DNA of 64,000 bases, taken from NCBI RefSeq assembly GCF_004349085.1, contig NZ_SMFM01000002.1:124001-188000 (forward strand). The letters run 5' to 3'. How positions within the stretch are numbered: the first letter of the stretch is position 1; every line of letters begins with the position of its first letter. Below, in pieces: positions 35,807 to 46,261 of this stretch. The position numbers were made by a program, and so were the translations under genes. The notes under the pieces were generated by a model, which was not told the DNA's origin, ran no database searches, and worked only from the letters and a program-made list of their open reading frames with translations. The stretch comes from Flavobacterium caseinilyticum (GTDB lineage: Bacteria > Bacteroidota > Bacteroidia > Flavobacteriales > Flavobacteriaceae).

Positions 35807-36905
35807 TTGTTAAAACTCTTTTAATTACTTCCAGTTGAAAACGAGGATTATATTTTTCGTCAATGATTTGAAAACAGTCGAGCCGCGTTTTTTCTCTCTC
35901 CTTTGATTCAGAAAACCAAGCTTTAATTTTGTTTGCTAAATCAGTTTCGTTGTCTTTAATAAAAAAAGTTCCCGAAACATTTTCATTTATCGCTTCAAAT
36001 TCGGGCATCTGACTTGAAAAATCAGAATGTGTTATTACTGGTGTTCCGTATACTAATGAATGCATTGCGGTAAGTCCAACATTTCCCGGTGAAATACAAA
36101 TTGCTGCATTATAAATTAACTCACCAATTTTTTCTTCATCATAGCAGGAGCCATAAAACCAAACACTATTATTCATGCTTTTCGTTTTTTCTCTCAGTCT
36201 TTCATCTTCAGTCCCAGTTCCGACAAAGACCAAATTGATTAAAATTCCATCTTCCTTTAAATACTTAAAGGCATTTATCAACTGTTCTAATTTTTTCCCT
36301 CTACTTAATCTACCAATAAAAATCAATATCGGATAATCGTTTTTAAAATAATTGGAATAAATATCAGTTTTATGCAATTTTTCTCTAACTGAGAGCTGAT
36401 TACTATAATTTAATGAATTGTATATCACATGAAGATTTTCTGCTCTAAAACCCTCTTTAATCATCAGTTTTTTTGCATAATCTCCATACAAAAATAAACC
36501 ATCACTCAAATTAAAAAATACTTTCTTAACTACTTTTTTTATAAAACTTTCATTTCCATACCAACCATGAGTCCACAAGTAAATTTTTTTATTAGAAAAT
36601 TTACTTAACAACAACATACACCATGTTGAAAGGCAATAATATTCTCCCAAAATCACATATTGAGTGTAATTCTTAAAAAAAAGAGAAACGGCTCCTCTTT
36701 GCCAATAAATCGTCGAAAATAATTTAACGTTTGTAAGTTCACGTTTAAAATTTGAAAGAAGGGTGTAATCCATTTTTTTAATACCGTCCATCTTGTTACC
36801 AAAATAAAAATCGACTTCCAATTCTTTATCTAAAAGCGTAAATATAGCAGTTCTATAATGCTGTGCAAAATTGTATATAAGACCGATTTTATTAAAAGTT
36901 TTCAT
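35799..36905 (-). CDS. Family 4 glycosyltransferase
   Basis: A 368-residue GT-B enzyme. The C-terminal half holds IFIGRLSRGKKLEQLINAF and the ISPGNVGLTAMHSLVYGTPVITH region with the retaining GT4 E-x7-E area partly altered (nearby G-L-T-A-M-H-S-L). The N-terminus is less conserved. The donor and linkage are unknown. It overlaps the acetyltransferase gene by 8 bases and is separated from the next upstream gene by 338 bp. Confidence 0.82.
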   Translation of the reverse strand: MKTFNKIGLIYNFAQHYRTAIFTLLDKELEVDFYFGNKMDGIKKMDYTLLSNFKRELTNVKLFSTIYWQRGAVSLFFKNYTQYVILGEYYCLSTWCMLLLSKFSNKKIYLWTHGWYGNESFIKKVVKKVFFNLSDGLFLYGDYAKKLMIKEGFRAENLHVIYNSLNYSNQLSVREKLHKTDIYSNYFKNDYPILIFIGRLSRGKKLEQLINAFKYLKEDGILINLVFVGTGTEDERLREKTKSMNNSVWFYGSCYDEEKIGELIYNAAICISPGNVGLTAMHSLVYGTPVITHSDFSSQMPEFEAINENVSGTFFIKDNETDLANKIKAWFSESKEREKTRLDCFQIIDEKYNPRFQLEVIKRVLTND

Positions 36906-37243
36906 TTTTAATCAATAATATACTGTTTAAATTAAAATACATTTCTGCAATTAATCTGATTACTCTATTAATCAATAATTAATTATTTCAAGATTGAACA
37001 TTCTCTTTTTCGACGATACTAACTTAATTCCTTTAAATGTTATTATTTAAAACAGCCACAGTACTTTTTTTGTGAAATAAAGCAGAACAAAAAATGTATT
37101 GAAAACCATTTTTTAATCAAATATTTCTTATTCTCGTTACAATTTTAATTTGAAAATCACTTGACTGACGAAAAATTATAATCAAAAACAAATTACACAC
37201 AACCGGATAAACAGAAATATGTTTATAATCTATCGTTTATTTT
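36906..37243. other. 338-bp intergenic region inside module 1
   Basis: AT-rich and without an open frame of note. It probably contains the promoter of the downstream glycosyltransferase/acetyltransferase pair, but no consensus with acceptable spacing was found. Confidence 0.4.
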
Positions 37244-38389
37244 CTATTTGAAATTTTTATTAAAAGGTCCACTATCGAACTTAATTCTCTCTTTTCTATT
37301 TAAAATAATATCACAAATTTTGACAAATCGTTTTGCGGCTTCTTGCGGAGACCAAATTTCTTTTATGCATTTTTGACCCTTAAATTGAATTTGCGTTCTT
37401 AGTTTTTCATCAACAATTAATTGATGTATTATTTTACTCAATGCTTTCCAGTCACCGGATTTAAACACAAATCCATTTACACCATCTTCGATAATAGCTT
37501 TACCAGCACCTGAATCTACGGAAGCAATAACCGCACAAGCTTCAGACATTGCCTCATTGACAACTGCTCCCCACCCCTCATATCCGCTGCTTGGCAGCAC
37601 ATAGATATCAGAACTTCCCATCATTTCTCTTATAACTTCAATTTTTTGAGAAGGTACAATACTGTACATTTCTTGTGGTAAAATCTCTTTGGCTAAAATT
37701 TGCAATTTTTCTTTTTCTTCTCCATCGCCCACTAATGTCAAGTGACAATCAGGATGTTTTTTAATTACCTCGCTAAAAGCTCTTATTAATACATCTACTC
37801 TTTTCCAAGGCAGCATTCTCCCACACCATAAAATAGAGATAGTGCTGGTAGGTCTTGACATTAATGTTGTTGATGTAACAGCTGTAAAATATCCAAAATT
37901 CCATATTCTTTCCTTAAATTTAGAAATGAACAGAATATCGTTCGCTGCATGACCTCCCTGTGCTAAATAATGAAAATTAGGATTTTTTGATAATTTCCTG
38001 ATTTCCAGTGCGTATTTAATATATTTTGGAAATAGCAATCTCCATCTTCCGATCTTCGGTTTCCACCATCGTTCTGAAAAGTAGAATGTCAATTTATTGT
38101 TTTTTACTCGTTGACTGGCCTTTTCAAAGAAAGTCCTATTACTGAACAGAACGACATCAGCCTGATCAAACCATTTTTCAAATTCAATGCTGTTTTCCTC
38201 GTTTTCGTATACTTTAATTGCCCAAGGCTGATCCTCATCCTCAGCATTAAATCCCATATTAACTCTAAATTTTTCCGCAGGTTCAAGTATTGCATATTTA
38301 AAATTATCAATTCCAACCTGAGATACTAATGCATTGGCTAGAGGAATCATATGGTGATATATATTGTCAGAAATATATAAAATTTTCAT
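37244..38389 (-). CDS. Family 4-type glycosyltransferase
   Basis: A 381-residue GT-B protein. The C-terminal domain has ILWCGRMLPWKRVDVLIRAF, LTLVGDGEEKEKLQ, and VLPSSGYEGWGAVVNEAMSEACAVIA, the donor-binding region with the family E-x7-E pattern (E-G-W-G-A-V-V-N-E). It is expected to add one sugar of the repeat unit at the cytosolic face. The donor is not known. It has a gap of 79 bp to the upstream GT2 gene. Confidence 0.85.
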   Translation of the reverse strand: MKILYISDNIYHHMIPLANALVSQVGIDNFKYAILEPAEKFRVNMGFNAEDEDQPWAIKVYENEENSIEFEKWFDQADVVLFSNRTFFEKASQRVKNNKLTFYFSERWWKPKIGRWRLLFPKYIKYALEIRKLSKNPNFHYLAQGGHAANDILFISKFKERIWNFGYFTAVTSTTLMSRPTSTISILWCGRMLPWKRVDVLIRAFSEVIKKHPDCHLTLVGDGEEKEKLQILAKEILPQEMYSIVPSQKIEVIREMMGSSDIYVLPSSGYEGWGAVVNEAMSEACAVIASVDSGAGKAIIEDGVNGFVFKSGDWKALSKIIHQLIVDEKLRTQIQFKGQKCIKEIWSPQEAAKRFVKICDIILNRKERIKFDSGPFNKNFK

Positions 38390-38468
38390 AATTTTTTTTT
38401 AATGAGCATCAAAAATATTGCGTCGTAATTGAAAATGGAACTTTCAATCCTGTTTAAACAACTCTGCT

Positions 38469-39425
38469 TCATTTTACAAATCGTTTTAACAATCGATAAA
38501 TAAAAACTGAATGTTTAGGAAAAATAACAAACAAAATTCTTTCTATTCGATATTTTAAAATAGTACCTGAGTCTAAATATTTAAACATCCATTTATTAAA
38601 ATAGAATTCTTTGTTCAGCTTAACCCTGGTAACTCCATCCATTACCAGTGAATTGTGTAACGCATTAGTTAATGCCAACCAAATCACATTATGAAAAATA
38701 TACTTTTCCGTTTTTTTTACATTTTTTTTCTCAAATGCAATAAGATTTAAAGCAATCTTGATATAATCAAAAGATTTTTTCGGATTAATACTTGCAGTTA
38801 TCGAATCTGGCCGTTTGTAAAAAAAATAAAATTGTTTGTTATAAACCACTAATTTTTTAGCAAAATATAGCATCCTTGGAATAAACTCAAAATCCTCATG
38901 AAAAATTCCGGGTTCAAAAAAAAGATTGTTTTCTGATAAAAATTCCTTTTTATAAATATAAAACTGTGCTGGAACAATATACGAATTGTGAAGTAAATCA
39001 ATACCTGAATTTGTTACAGCTGAAGTTGGAAAAATCTTTTTATTTTTTGAAGTATCGTCGTAGGCATTAACATATCCCATAGCTAGAACATCAATATCAG
39101 TCAATTTTTCTGTAATACTCTGCAGACAATTTGTTTCAATCCAATCATCGGAATCAATAAACCAAATATATTCACCTTGAGCTAATTCTAAACCTCTATT
39201 ACGTACTACACTTAATCCGGCGTTGGTTTGAGAAAAAACAGTTATATTTTCATGGCCTGCGGCAATAGCCTTTACTATTTCGAAACTATTATCGGTAGAC
39301 CCATCATTAATAATAATGATTTCATAATCGGTTTTATTCAGATTTTGATCAATGCAGGATTGAATACATTTAGCAACGTATTTTTCTACATTGTATACCG
39401 GAATGATTAAAGATAGTTTTTTCAT
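38469..39425 (-). CDS. Family 2 glycosyltransferase
   Basis: From the ATG at 39425 the product is 318 residues and begins MKKLSLIIPVYNVEKYVAKC, the standard start of EpsJ/WcaA-like GT2 enzymes. A start at 39452 is possible but would add nine residues and overlap the fucosyltransferase gene by 31 bases, while 39425 gives the usual four-base ATGA overlap. The D-x-D region is WFIDSDDWIE, and HEDFEFIPRML is the later catalytic Glu-Asp site. The donor is unknown. It is coupled to the alpha-1,2-fucosyltransferase gene, and may extend the chain that carries the fucose. Confidence 0.88.
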   Translation of the reverse strand: MKKLSLIIPVYNVEKYVAKCIQSCIDQNLNKTDYEIIIINDGSTDNSFEIVKAIAAGHENITVFSQTNAGLSVVRNRGLELAQGEYIWFIDSDDWIETNCLQSITEKLTDIDVLAMGYVNAYDDTSKNKKIFPTSAVTNSGIDLLHNSYIVPAQFYIYKKEFLSENNLFFEPGIFHEDFEFIPRMLYFAKKLVVYNKQFYFFYKRPDSITASINPKKSFDYIKIALNLIAFEKKNVKKTEKYIFHNVIWLALTNALHNSLVMDGVTRVKLNKEFYFNKWMFKYLDSGTILKYRIERILFVIFPKHSVFIYRLLKRFVK

Positions 39426-40276
39426 TCGTTCAGTACTGAAATTTTGATCCATTCACTTAATGCAATAGTTTTATCGGAATCTAACATCCATCTATCTGGC
39501 GAGATTACGATCTTATTTGTATTGTTATTCAAATATGCTCCCCACCAACTGAATGTACTGTTTGAAATAATGTTATGTTTCGCTTTCGACATTAAAAAAA
39601 CATACCAAAAACTATTTATTTTTTCGTTTTTAACAAATATCGTACCCTTTGGTAGCTTTAGATTATTTCTAACCCAATCCAAATCATCTGAAAACACGAA
39701 AAAGACAGGGTCTTCAACGTTAGTTTGAATATAATTTACAGCCTTTAAATAATAGTTAACATTGCAAACCGCATACCTGTCCATGTACAGCGGCGAAAAA
39801 TAGTCTCCACGTCTGATATGCAAAGCGACTGAATTACTTTTTTCAATTTCTGAAATATAATTTTCGATCAATACAGGCATTTTATCTACTGTATCCAAAA
39901 AAAAATCTCTGTTTTTTATTTTAGAAACATAATAGTCCGTTTGCCAGTAGCCGTCAAAATAATAATCTTTAGCCTTATCCAGTGCTGTTTTATTAAATAC
40001 TACTTTATCATTTATATATTTAGTACGACGACTAATTTTAAAGAAAAAAAGTTTTATCCTGTGAGCAACTCCTAAATAATTTGTAAACAGTCTTGCTTCA
40101 TTAACTGTATTAAAATTAGATTCTAAAATAGTAATTTCTATTTCTCGGGAATCATCAAATTTAAAGCCATTTGAATCAAATTGTACTTCCTGATCGTACT
40201 TTTCCTTAAGATATTGCGCAAAAAAATATTGAAAGAGTTGGTTTCCCAAACCACTGGACAGGCGAACTGTTATCAT
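39422..40276 (-). CDS. Alpha-1,2-fucosyltransferase (GT11)
   Basis: A 284-residue GT11 enzyme. The N-terminus SGLGNQLFQYFFAQYL matches the GT11 start, and HIRRGDY (about residues 155-161) is the GDP-fucose-binding HxRRGD motif. The C-terminal STFSWWGAYLN is the third family motif. It transfers L-fucose in alpha-1,2 linkage to galactose or a related sugar, using GDP-fucose made by the Gmd and Fcl proteins encoded upstream. It adjoins a GT10 fucosyltransferase; the pair is discussed as a finding. Confidence 0.9.
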   Translation of the reverse strand: MITVRLSSGLGNQLFQYFFAQYLKEKYDQEVQFDSNGFKFDDSREIEITILESNFNTVNEARLFTNYLGVAHRIKLFFFKISRRTKYINDKVVFNKTALDKAKDYYFDGYWQTDYYVSKIKNRDFFLDTVDKMPVLIENYISEIEKSNSVALHIRRGDYFSPLYMDRYAVCNVNYYLKAVNYIQTNVEDPVFFVFSDDLDWVRNNLKLPKGTIFVKNEKINSFWYVFLMSKAKHNIISNSTFSWWGAYLNNNTNKIVISPDRWMLDSDKTIALSEWIKISVLNE

Positions 40277-40430
40277 AAATCAATTTTTATTTTTACAAAG
40301 TATTATGAAATATTGAGTCATTATTTTATTTTATCTAATTTTTCTACAAATAATTTTCAAACGCTGTTTTCTTAAAAAAACTGCAGTGAACAAATACTAG
40401 AATAATTTATACTTTTTTAAGTACCGTGTC

Positions 40431-41432
40431 TTATATATACCTTTTTAAAAATCGTTTTCCTCTTAAAAAATTCATTTTTATTTTCTGATCTTTATAATCA
40501 TAGACTGGTCTTAAAATAAAAGTCTCAGAAGGTAAAAGATGATTATTGATAGTATCGATATAAAAACTTTTAAGTGCGTTAAATAAATTATATTCTAATA
40601 AAATTTTATTTCTGGAGGCGATCAAATACTCAAATTTTTCTAAATATAATTTATCTGATTTCAACAAGACATTCTCGATAGTTTTTAGTGAAGCTTCAAT
40701 ATTATTAATGTCAATTTTAATCAGAGAATCCTCATCAAAGTATTTACTTATATTTTTGGATCCATGATAAATGGGAATACAGTAACCTAAAAATGGATCC
40801 GCAATCTTTTCAGTCCAATAATCATTTATAGACGAATTTTCAACACAGATATTGAATTGATAATCCAGTAAAGCAGAAGCTTTATCATCAATTGGATTAA
40901 TACCGTGGCCAAATACATCTATTTCATTTTGAAAGGTAGTTTGTATACTATTTAAAAATTTCATGCGCTGCTTATGCCCGGGCATTATTAATTTATTTGA
41001 GGTAATTATAGATATTTTCTTATTTTTTTTAGGCAATGGCATATCAATTAAATCATTATAATCATAATTCACACATTTTGTTTTATGACCAATACCAATA
41101 TGCCAAGGCAGTGCCTGCTGAATTAAATGATTGTTCTTGTGCTTTAAATTGGGATGAGATGAAATCAGATGATCAAATTGCTTTAGAAAATAAGTCGAAT
41201 ACGTCATACTATAAGGTGGTTCCCCGGAAATAAACAAAATCCCCCCTTGTTTGCATTTTATCTTTAATTCCGTTTTTAAACCTTCGTAAACAATTACCAT
41301 ATCCCAAACGCGATCTTGCAAACTATTTTCAAAAAACAAAAAACCTTCCTTCTCCAAAGAAGCGGACAGTTGTCTCATAAAAGTTTCATCGTTAAAGGGC
41401 GTTATGATATTTATATAAATAATATTTTTCAT
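40431..41432 (-). CDS. Alpha-1,3/4-fucosyltransferase-like (GT10)
   Basis: A 333-residue protein with the GT10 donor-binding motif: FNICVENSSINDYWTEKI (about 210-229), matching F-x-I-x-F/V-E-N-S-x4-Y-x-T-E-K, then DPFLGYCIPIYHGS. SGEPPYSM also fits the family. It transfers fucose in alpha-1,3 or alpha-1,4 linkage to GlcNAc-type acceptors, from GDP-fucose. The start is in the four-base overlap with the flippase gene. Specificity (1,3 or 1,4) is not readable by eye. Confidence 0.85.
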   Translation of the reverse strand: MKNIIYINIITPFNDETFMRQLSASLEKEGFLFFENSLQDRVWDMVIVYEGLKTELKIKCKQGGILFISGEPPYSMTYSTYFLKQFDHLISSHPNLKHKNNHLIQQALPWHIGIGHKTKCVNYDYNDLIDMPLPKKNKKISIITSNKLIMPGHKQRMKFLNSIQTTFQNEIDVFGHGINPIDDKASALLDYQFNICVENSSINDYWTEKIADPFLGYCIPIYHGSKNISKYFDEDSLIKIDINNIEASLKTIENVLLKSDKLYLEKFEYLIASRNKILLEYNLFNALKSFYIDTINNHLLPSETFILRPVYDYKDQKIKMNFLRGKRFLKRYI

Positions 41433-42727
41433 TTATTAGGCTTGTATTTAAACTTTATCAACAAAACAATTCCCTGAGCAATCATATGTACAATTGAAGC
41501 TCCGAGTATAGAAATGGCATATCCGATTGCTCCATTGTGTCTTCCATAAAGAAGGATCAAAATTATAAGTGCTATACCCCAAAATATTCGTAAAATAAAA
41601 TCATACCAAATTAAATTGGAACAAATAAATATATAGCCAACCGCATTTGTAAGGGCAACTAAAATTCCTGTGGCCAATACAGCAGCTATCAAGGAACTAC
41701 TTAAATTAAATTTATCTCCAAAAAAGTTTTGAAAAAGACCTCCAAAAAAAAATAAGATCACAGCGGGCAAAACTGATAAAACTAGATTCCATACAAAAGT
41801 AATCACAACTATCTTTTTAAATTTTTTAATATCTTCATTGCCAAACGCATTAGCTAATTGTGGCATGGTCACTTTTCCAGCGCTATCAGGTAAAAGAAGC
41901 ACCAGTGTCCGAAGTTGATTTGCAGTATTATAAGTTCCCAAAGACTGGTATCCTAATGGCTGATTCACAAATATCGATGTTGTAATCCAACTAACAGGAC
42001 TTGTTGACAATCCGCTTAGGAAGGATGGAATTCCTATGTCAAAAATACTTTTCAGAACATCTTTATTTATTTGCGGCCTTACTCGTACTTCATGAGTTTT
42101 AAATTTTTTATTGAGATAAACTCTATTCGCAACAACATTAATGATTCTTGACACAAGTAACATAACCGTAAGCCCAGTGAGACCATAATAGATAGTACCA
42201 AAAACCAACAATGGAGCACTGAATATCCCAACAATAATACCAATAAAAGTAATTTCCTTAAATGCCTCAAAACCGGAAAGAACACCATTTTGCACTCCGG
42301 CTATTGCGTCAAAAATTACAATTACTGATGTAATTTGTAATAGCAAGGTAAGCTTGTCATTGTTCAGCAAATTGTTTGAAATCAATCCAGCGATACTAAA
42401 AAAAATAATTGCAACTACAAAACTTATTAAAAAGGATAGTAAATACAGTGTACTAATTATTCGCCCAACTTTTATAATATCCCTGTCTCTAAATTCGGCA
42501 ATCAATTTTGTAGCTGCCAGTCCCAGACCTAATCCAGAAAAGGTGCCAAACATCCCGACAGTAGTTTGTATTACGTTATATTCCCCAAACATTTCAGGCC
42601 CTAAAATACGGGCAATCCAAGCTATTGAAGCAAAATTGATTCCTTTTGAAATAAAAGATCCTGCTATCGCCCATAAAGAATTGGTAAAAAAAGGATGTTG
42701 AATTATTTTTTTTAAATATGGGATCAA
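41429..42727 (-). CDS. wzx: O-antigen/capsule repeat-unit flippase
   Basis: A 432-residue integral membrane protein with about twelve hydrophobic helices and the early motif IPSFLSG-type and IARILGPEMFGEYN, typical of the Wzx (polysaccharide transporter, MOP) family. It flips the lipid-linked repeat unit across the inner membrane. Four-base overlaps on both sides (with the polymerase gene upstream and the GT10 gene downstream) support one operon. Assignment rests on helix pattern and the R-I-L-G-P-E-x-F-G motif, since Wzx sequences diverge greatly. Confidence 0.88.
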   Translation of the reverse strand: MIPYLKKIIQHPFFTNSLWAIAGSFISKGINFASIAWIARILGPEMFGEYNVIQTTVGMFGTFSGLGLGLAATKLIAEFRDRDIIKVGRIISTLYLLSFLISFVVAIIFFSIAGLISNNLLNNDKLTLLLQITSVIVIFDAIAGVQNGVLSGFEAFKEITFIGIIVGIFSAPLLVFGTIYYGLTGLTVMLLVSRIINVVANRVYLNKKFKTHEVRVRPQINKDVLKSIFDIGIPSFLSGLSTSPVSWITTSIFVNQPLGYQSLGTYNTANQLRTLVLLLPDSAGKVTMPQLANAFGNEDIKKFKKIVVITFVWNLVLSVLPAVILFFFGGLFQNFFGDKFNLSSSLIAAVLATGILVALTNAVGYIFICSNLIWYDFILRIFWGIALIILILLYGRHNGAIGYAISILGASIVHMIAQGIVLLIKFKYKPNK

Positions 42728-44076
42728 TTGATTGAAATTTTACTATTTCTAAGTGGCGACTTCAAATTTCGTAATGCCAGAGTAAGAATGAATAATATTA
42801 AATAAATGTTCATCGCATTATGTGAGCCAAAAGTCATAATGTACCACTGTTGAAAGCCATAAAGAGGCATTATTAATGCAATAATTAAAGAAATCAAAAA
42901 TATATTTTTAATACTACGGTCATATGCATTTTTCCAGTTCCTGTAAATTTTAAAAGCACAATAAAGAATAAAAAAATAATAAATAATTGAACCAATAGCT
43001 CCAAAATAAGAATAGGAATTATAATAATCAGATTCTGTTGGAATTATACCCCCTCCAAGTCCATATCCATTAATTTCATGAAATAAATCTTTTTTTTGCT
43101 TTTCAGCATTATCAATTGCCCAATTCCTTTCTTTCACTTCATCTCCAAAATTAATATTATCATTTAATAAAATTTCATAACGATTAATAACCCAATCAGA
43201 GGTCTTGCTGATAGAATCGTTTTGCAAAACAAATAAAGAGAATACAAAACCAATAACTGAGATTTGAATGGCTTTTTTAAACTGTTTAAAGAGCAGCAGA
43301 GATAGCAATAAAGATAAAAAAGAAAGAGTTATTCCCTGACGTGAACCTGAAAATAGTGTTGCTGTAATAATTATAAAGATTAAAAAAATCATAAGATATT
43401 TATAAAATCCTTTTGCAGAAAAAAAACAATAATATACAATGGGAATGGATATTGTTGCCAATGTCCCCACACCTCCTCGATAAAGGTACATACCCCCTTT
43501 ACCTAAATCACTGTCACTTAAATCAATATCGGCCAATTCATTCCAAGCGTCGACCTTAATTAATCCTAAATATCCTAATAGAATTGCGGTGAAAATAAAA
43601 AAAAGCATTATCGACTGCACCTTAAACAATTTTAGTATGTAAGTAGTATCAGTAAAAGGTTTAGAAACTAATTTAGCCAAAAGAATAAAATAAAGAAAAT
43701 AACGTACCAACTGAATAATTAAAATTTTGCTGTCAAAATCTATTATCTCAGTAGAAAAAGGTGCATATAGAACAGCTAAAAAAGTTGAAATAAGTGGCCA
43801 GGCTAAATATAAAAAAAAAGCTAGAACCACCACTTTGATTTTTTTTATCGGATTATTTTCACGGAACAATAAATAGATTGCTGCTAAATCGCTTAAAAAA
43901 ATAGCACCTGCAACACCCGCTGACACAGTAAATATCGCCACGGGACTAACTAATGAGATCGCCAGGAATATATCATGATTTTTGATTTCATTTTTCTTAC
44001 CAACGATAACAGCAACAATAATTGCAAAAAACTGAATAAAAAAAGCATTCGTCCACTCTAAATAATTCCAAAACAT
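42724..44076 (-). CDS. wzy: O-antigen polymerase
   Basis: A 450-residue protein with about eleven membrane helices and a large loop between about residues 310-355 carrying the polar ERNWAIDN and GYGLGGGII segments, as expected of the Wzy/O-antigen ligase-like family. It should link repeat units at the periplasmic face in the Wzx/Wzy-dependent pathway. The sequence family is poorly conserved, so the call rests on topology and its place next to wzx. The start is at the upstream end of the gene cluster after a 137-bp gap. Confidence 0.82.
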   Translation of the reverse strand: MFWNYLEWTNAFFIQFFAIIVAVIVGKKNEIKNHDIFLAISLVSPVAIFTVSAGVAGAIFLSDLAAIYLLFRENNPIKKIKVVVLAFFLYLAWPLISTFLAVLYAPFSTEIIDFDSKILIIQLVRYFLYFILLAKLVSKPFTDTTYILKLFKVQSIMLFFIFTAILLGYLGLIKVDAWNELADIDLSDSDLGKGGMYLYRGGVGTLATISIPIVYYCFFSAKGFYKYLMIFLIFIIITATLFSGSRQGITLSFLSLLLSLLLFKQFKKAIQISVIGFVFSLFVLQNDSISKTSDWVINRYEILLNDNINFGDEVKERNWAIDNAEKQKKDLFHEINGYGLGGGIIPTESDYYNSYSYFGAIGSIIYYFFILYCAFKIYRNWKNAYDRSIKNIFLISLIIALIMPLYGFQQWYIMTFGSHNAMNIYLILFILTLALRNLKSPLRNSKISIN

Positions 44077-44213
44077 TCTCTCTAAAGTAGATTAATTATT
44101 ATCAAACTGATGAATTTTAGTAGTACAAAAAAATATTAGATGTAAATTTATAATACATAATTATAATTTCACTTTTTAAGCCCATAGTACCCATGGATCT
44201 AAAAACCATGTCT

Positions 44214-45032
44214 TTACATCCTTTTTTTAAATATTAAGGTGTCATTTATCCAATTGACCATAAGATATTTTAGACCAAATACCTTTTTATTTTTGTTTCG
44301 CATACACCAAATTGGGCTGTCTTTTAATAAGTGAAGATCTTCATTTTGTTTAACCCATACTTCACTCAAAGGAATTGTTACCCCTTTATGCATTTTAAAT
44401 AATATTGAAAAAATACTTTGATCATGTCGATGGGCAATAAAATCGGGAAAATTTGATGAAATGGATACTTCATCATTTATTAAATTAAAACTTGAATTAA
44501 TAACATTTTGCCATTCGTTAAAAAGAACTTCAGCATTTTTATTTTTTTTTATTAAAATAAGTCCAGACTGTATTTGCGGGGTATTGTAAATCGCTTCATT
44601 ATCTCGTACCTGCAGGTAATCAAATAAATCTCCTTTTGTATACTTACTCTCAAGTAAATTGTCTTCAAGAGAAACTGCCAAGATGCCCAACTCAGATTCA
44701 TTTACTAAATTGATATAATCTTGAAATTTGTTAAACCCGTTACTGTTAATACTACAGCCTGCATCTGTATATAAGAGGATATCATTTTCTTTAAGCTTAG
44801 ACAGCACATCTTGTATTATGGAGACCTTCCAAATATAACAACCATATCCCCTACTATTGTAATTAAGTACATCTTTAAATTTATTTTTAAATTCTTTATT
44901 AAGAGAAAATTCATTAAAAATAAAAATATCATCAAAAAAATTAGAAGATTTAGCTTCATTTTCAATTCTTTTTAATGTAGGCTGTAATCTTGAATCTGAA
45001 AAAGTGCAGAAGTAAATTTTTGGTTTGACCAT
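44214..45032 (-). CDS. Unrecognised protein, possible GT-A glycosyltransferase
   Basis: A 272-residue soluble-looking protein. It starts KPKIYFCTFSDSRLQPTLKR and contains a RGYGCYIWKVSIIQDVLSKL stretch and ILLYTDAGCSINSNG, where T-D-A-G resembles the D-x-D-like metal site of some GT-A glycosyltransferases. No signal peptide or membrane helix was seen. Its location between gmd and wzy supports a transferase role in making the repeat unit, but I cannot name a family with certainty. Confidence 0.55.
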   Translation of the reverse strand: MVKPKIYFCTFSDSRLQPTLKRIENEAKSSNFFDDIFIFNEFSLNKEFKNKFKDVLNYNSRGYGCYIWKVSIIQDVLSKLKENDILLYTDAGCSINSNGFNKFQDYINLVNESELGILAVSLEDNLLESKYTKGDLFDYLQVRDNEAIYNTPQIQSGLILIKKNKNAEVLFNEWQNVINSSFNLINDEVSISSNFPDFIAHRHDQSIFSILFKMHKGVTIPLSEVWVKQNEDLHLLKDSPIWCMRNKNKKVFGLKYLMVNWINDTLIFKKRM

Positions 45033-45093
45033 ACTGTTTTTAAAAAATTTATTTTCTTGATAACTATTTAATCCTGTCGATATTAAAAGTTAA

Positions 45094-46218
45094 CTATTCA
45101 AAATAATTTAAAGTATTATATCCTCCATCTTTCAAATATTGATCTTTCTGCATCAGTTTTATGTCACTTTGCATCATGTCTTTGATCAATGCCGGCAAAT
45201 CATATTTGCATTCCCAGCCTAATTTAGTGCGTGCTTTAGTAGGATCACCAATTAATAAATCGACTTCGGTAGGTCTGAAATATTTAGGGTCAACACACAG
45301 TACTTCTTTTCCAATTTCCAGTTGAAATTCTGGGTTATTACAGGCTTTAACATACCCTTTTTCATCAACTCCCTCTCCTTTAAAATCCAATTCAACGCCT
45401 ACTTCAGCAAAACTCATCCTAACAAAATCGCGTACCGCTGTGGTTTTACCTGTGGCAATAACCCAATCTTCAGCTTCTTCTGCCTGTAATATCATCCACA
45501 TCATACGAACATAATCTTTGGCGTGACCCCAATCTCGTTTGGCATCTAAATTACCTAAGTAGAATTTGTCCTGCAATCCTAAAGCAATTCTGGAAACGGC
45601 TCTGGTAATTTTACGTGTTACAAAAGTTTCGCCGCGAATAGGTGATTCATGATTGAATAAAATACCGTTGCAGGCATACATTCCATAGGCTTCTCTATAG
45701 TTTACCGTAATCCAAAACGCATACATTTTTGCTACTGCGTACGGCGAACGAGGGTAAAACGGCGTCGTTTCTGACTGTGGTACTTCCTGCACCTTGCCGT
45801 ATAGCTCCGAAGTGGAGGCTTGATAAATACGGGTTTTTTTTTCCAATCCCAATAAACGAACCGCATCCAAAATACGTAAAGTTCCTAATCCGTCCGCATT
45901 TCCGGTATATTCCGGCGTTTCAAAAGAAACCGCCACATGGCTCATCGCCGCAAGATTGTAAATTTCGTCGGGCTGAATTTCTTTAATCAAACGAATTAAG
46001 TTAGTACTGTCCGTCATATCACCATAATGCAAAAAGAAATTACGGTTATTAACATGCGGATCTTGATATAAATGATCGATTCTATCGGTATTAAACAAAG
46101 ACGAACGTCTTTTTAACCCATGTACAATATATCCTTTTTTTAGTAAAAATTCACTCAAGTATGCTCCATCTTGTCCTGTTACACCTGTGATAAATGCTAT
46201 TTTTTGTTTATTATCCAT
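45094..46218 (-). CDS. gmd: GDP-mannose 4,6-dehydratase
   Basis: A 374-residue extended SDR that converts GDP-D-mannose to GDP-4-keto-6-deoxymannose, the first step to GDP-L-fucose. Motifs: [19 protein letters not shown] at the N-terminus (G-x2-G-x2-G), the Y-x3-K active site in YAVAK within [12 protein letters not shown], and STSELYGK before it. It lies 319 bp from fcl; the interval between them carries the 16-bp and 19-bp repeat arrays. It is a soluble cytosolic enzyme. Confidence 0.95.
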   Translation of the reverse strand: MDNKQKIAFITGVTGQDGAYLSEFLLKKGYIVHGLKRRSSLFNTDRIDHLYQDPHVNNRNFFLHYGDMTDSTNLIRLIKEIQPDEIYNLAAMSHVAVSFETPEYTGNADGLGTLRILDAVRLLGLEKKTRIYQASTSELYGKVQEVPQSETTPFYPRSPYAVAKMYAFWITVNYREAYGMYACNGILFNHESPIRGETFVTRKITRAVSRIALGLQDKFYLGNLDAKRDWGHAKDYVRMMWMILQAEEAEDWVIATGKTTAVRDFVRMSFAEVGVELDFKGEGVDEKGYVKACNNPEFQLEIGKEVLCVDPKYFRPTEVDLLIGDPTKARTKLGWECKYDLPALIKDMMQSDIKLMQKDQYLKDGGYNTLNYFE

Positions 46219-46261
46219 TATGCTTTAGTATGATATTCATATTTTCTTTTTCTAATTTGAT

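Noticed and set aside
39426..39452. Upstream Met of the GT2 gene at 39452
   Set aside because: The nine extra residues do not resemble the family start, and the ATG at 39425 gives the common four-base overlap.
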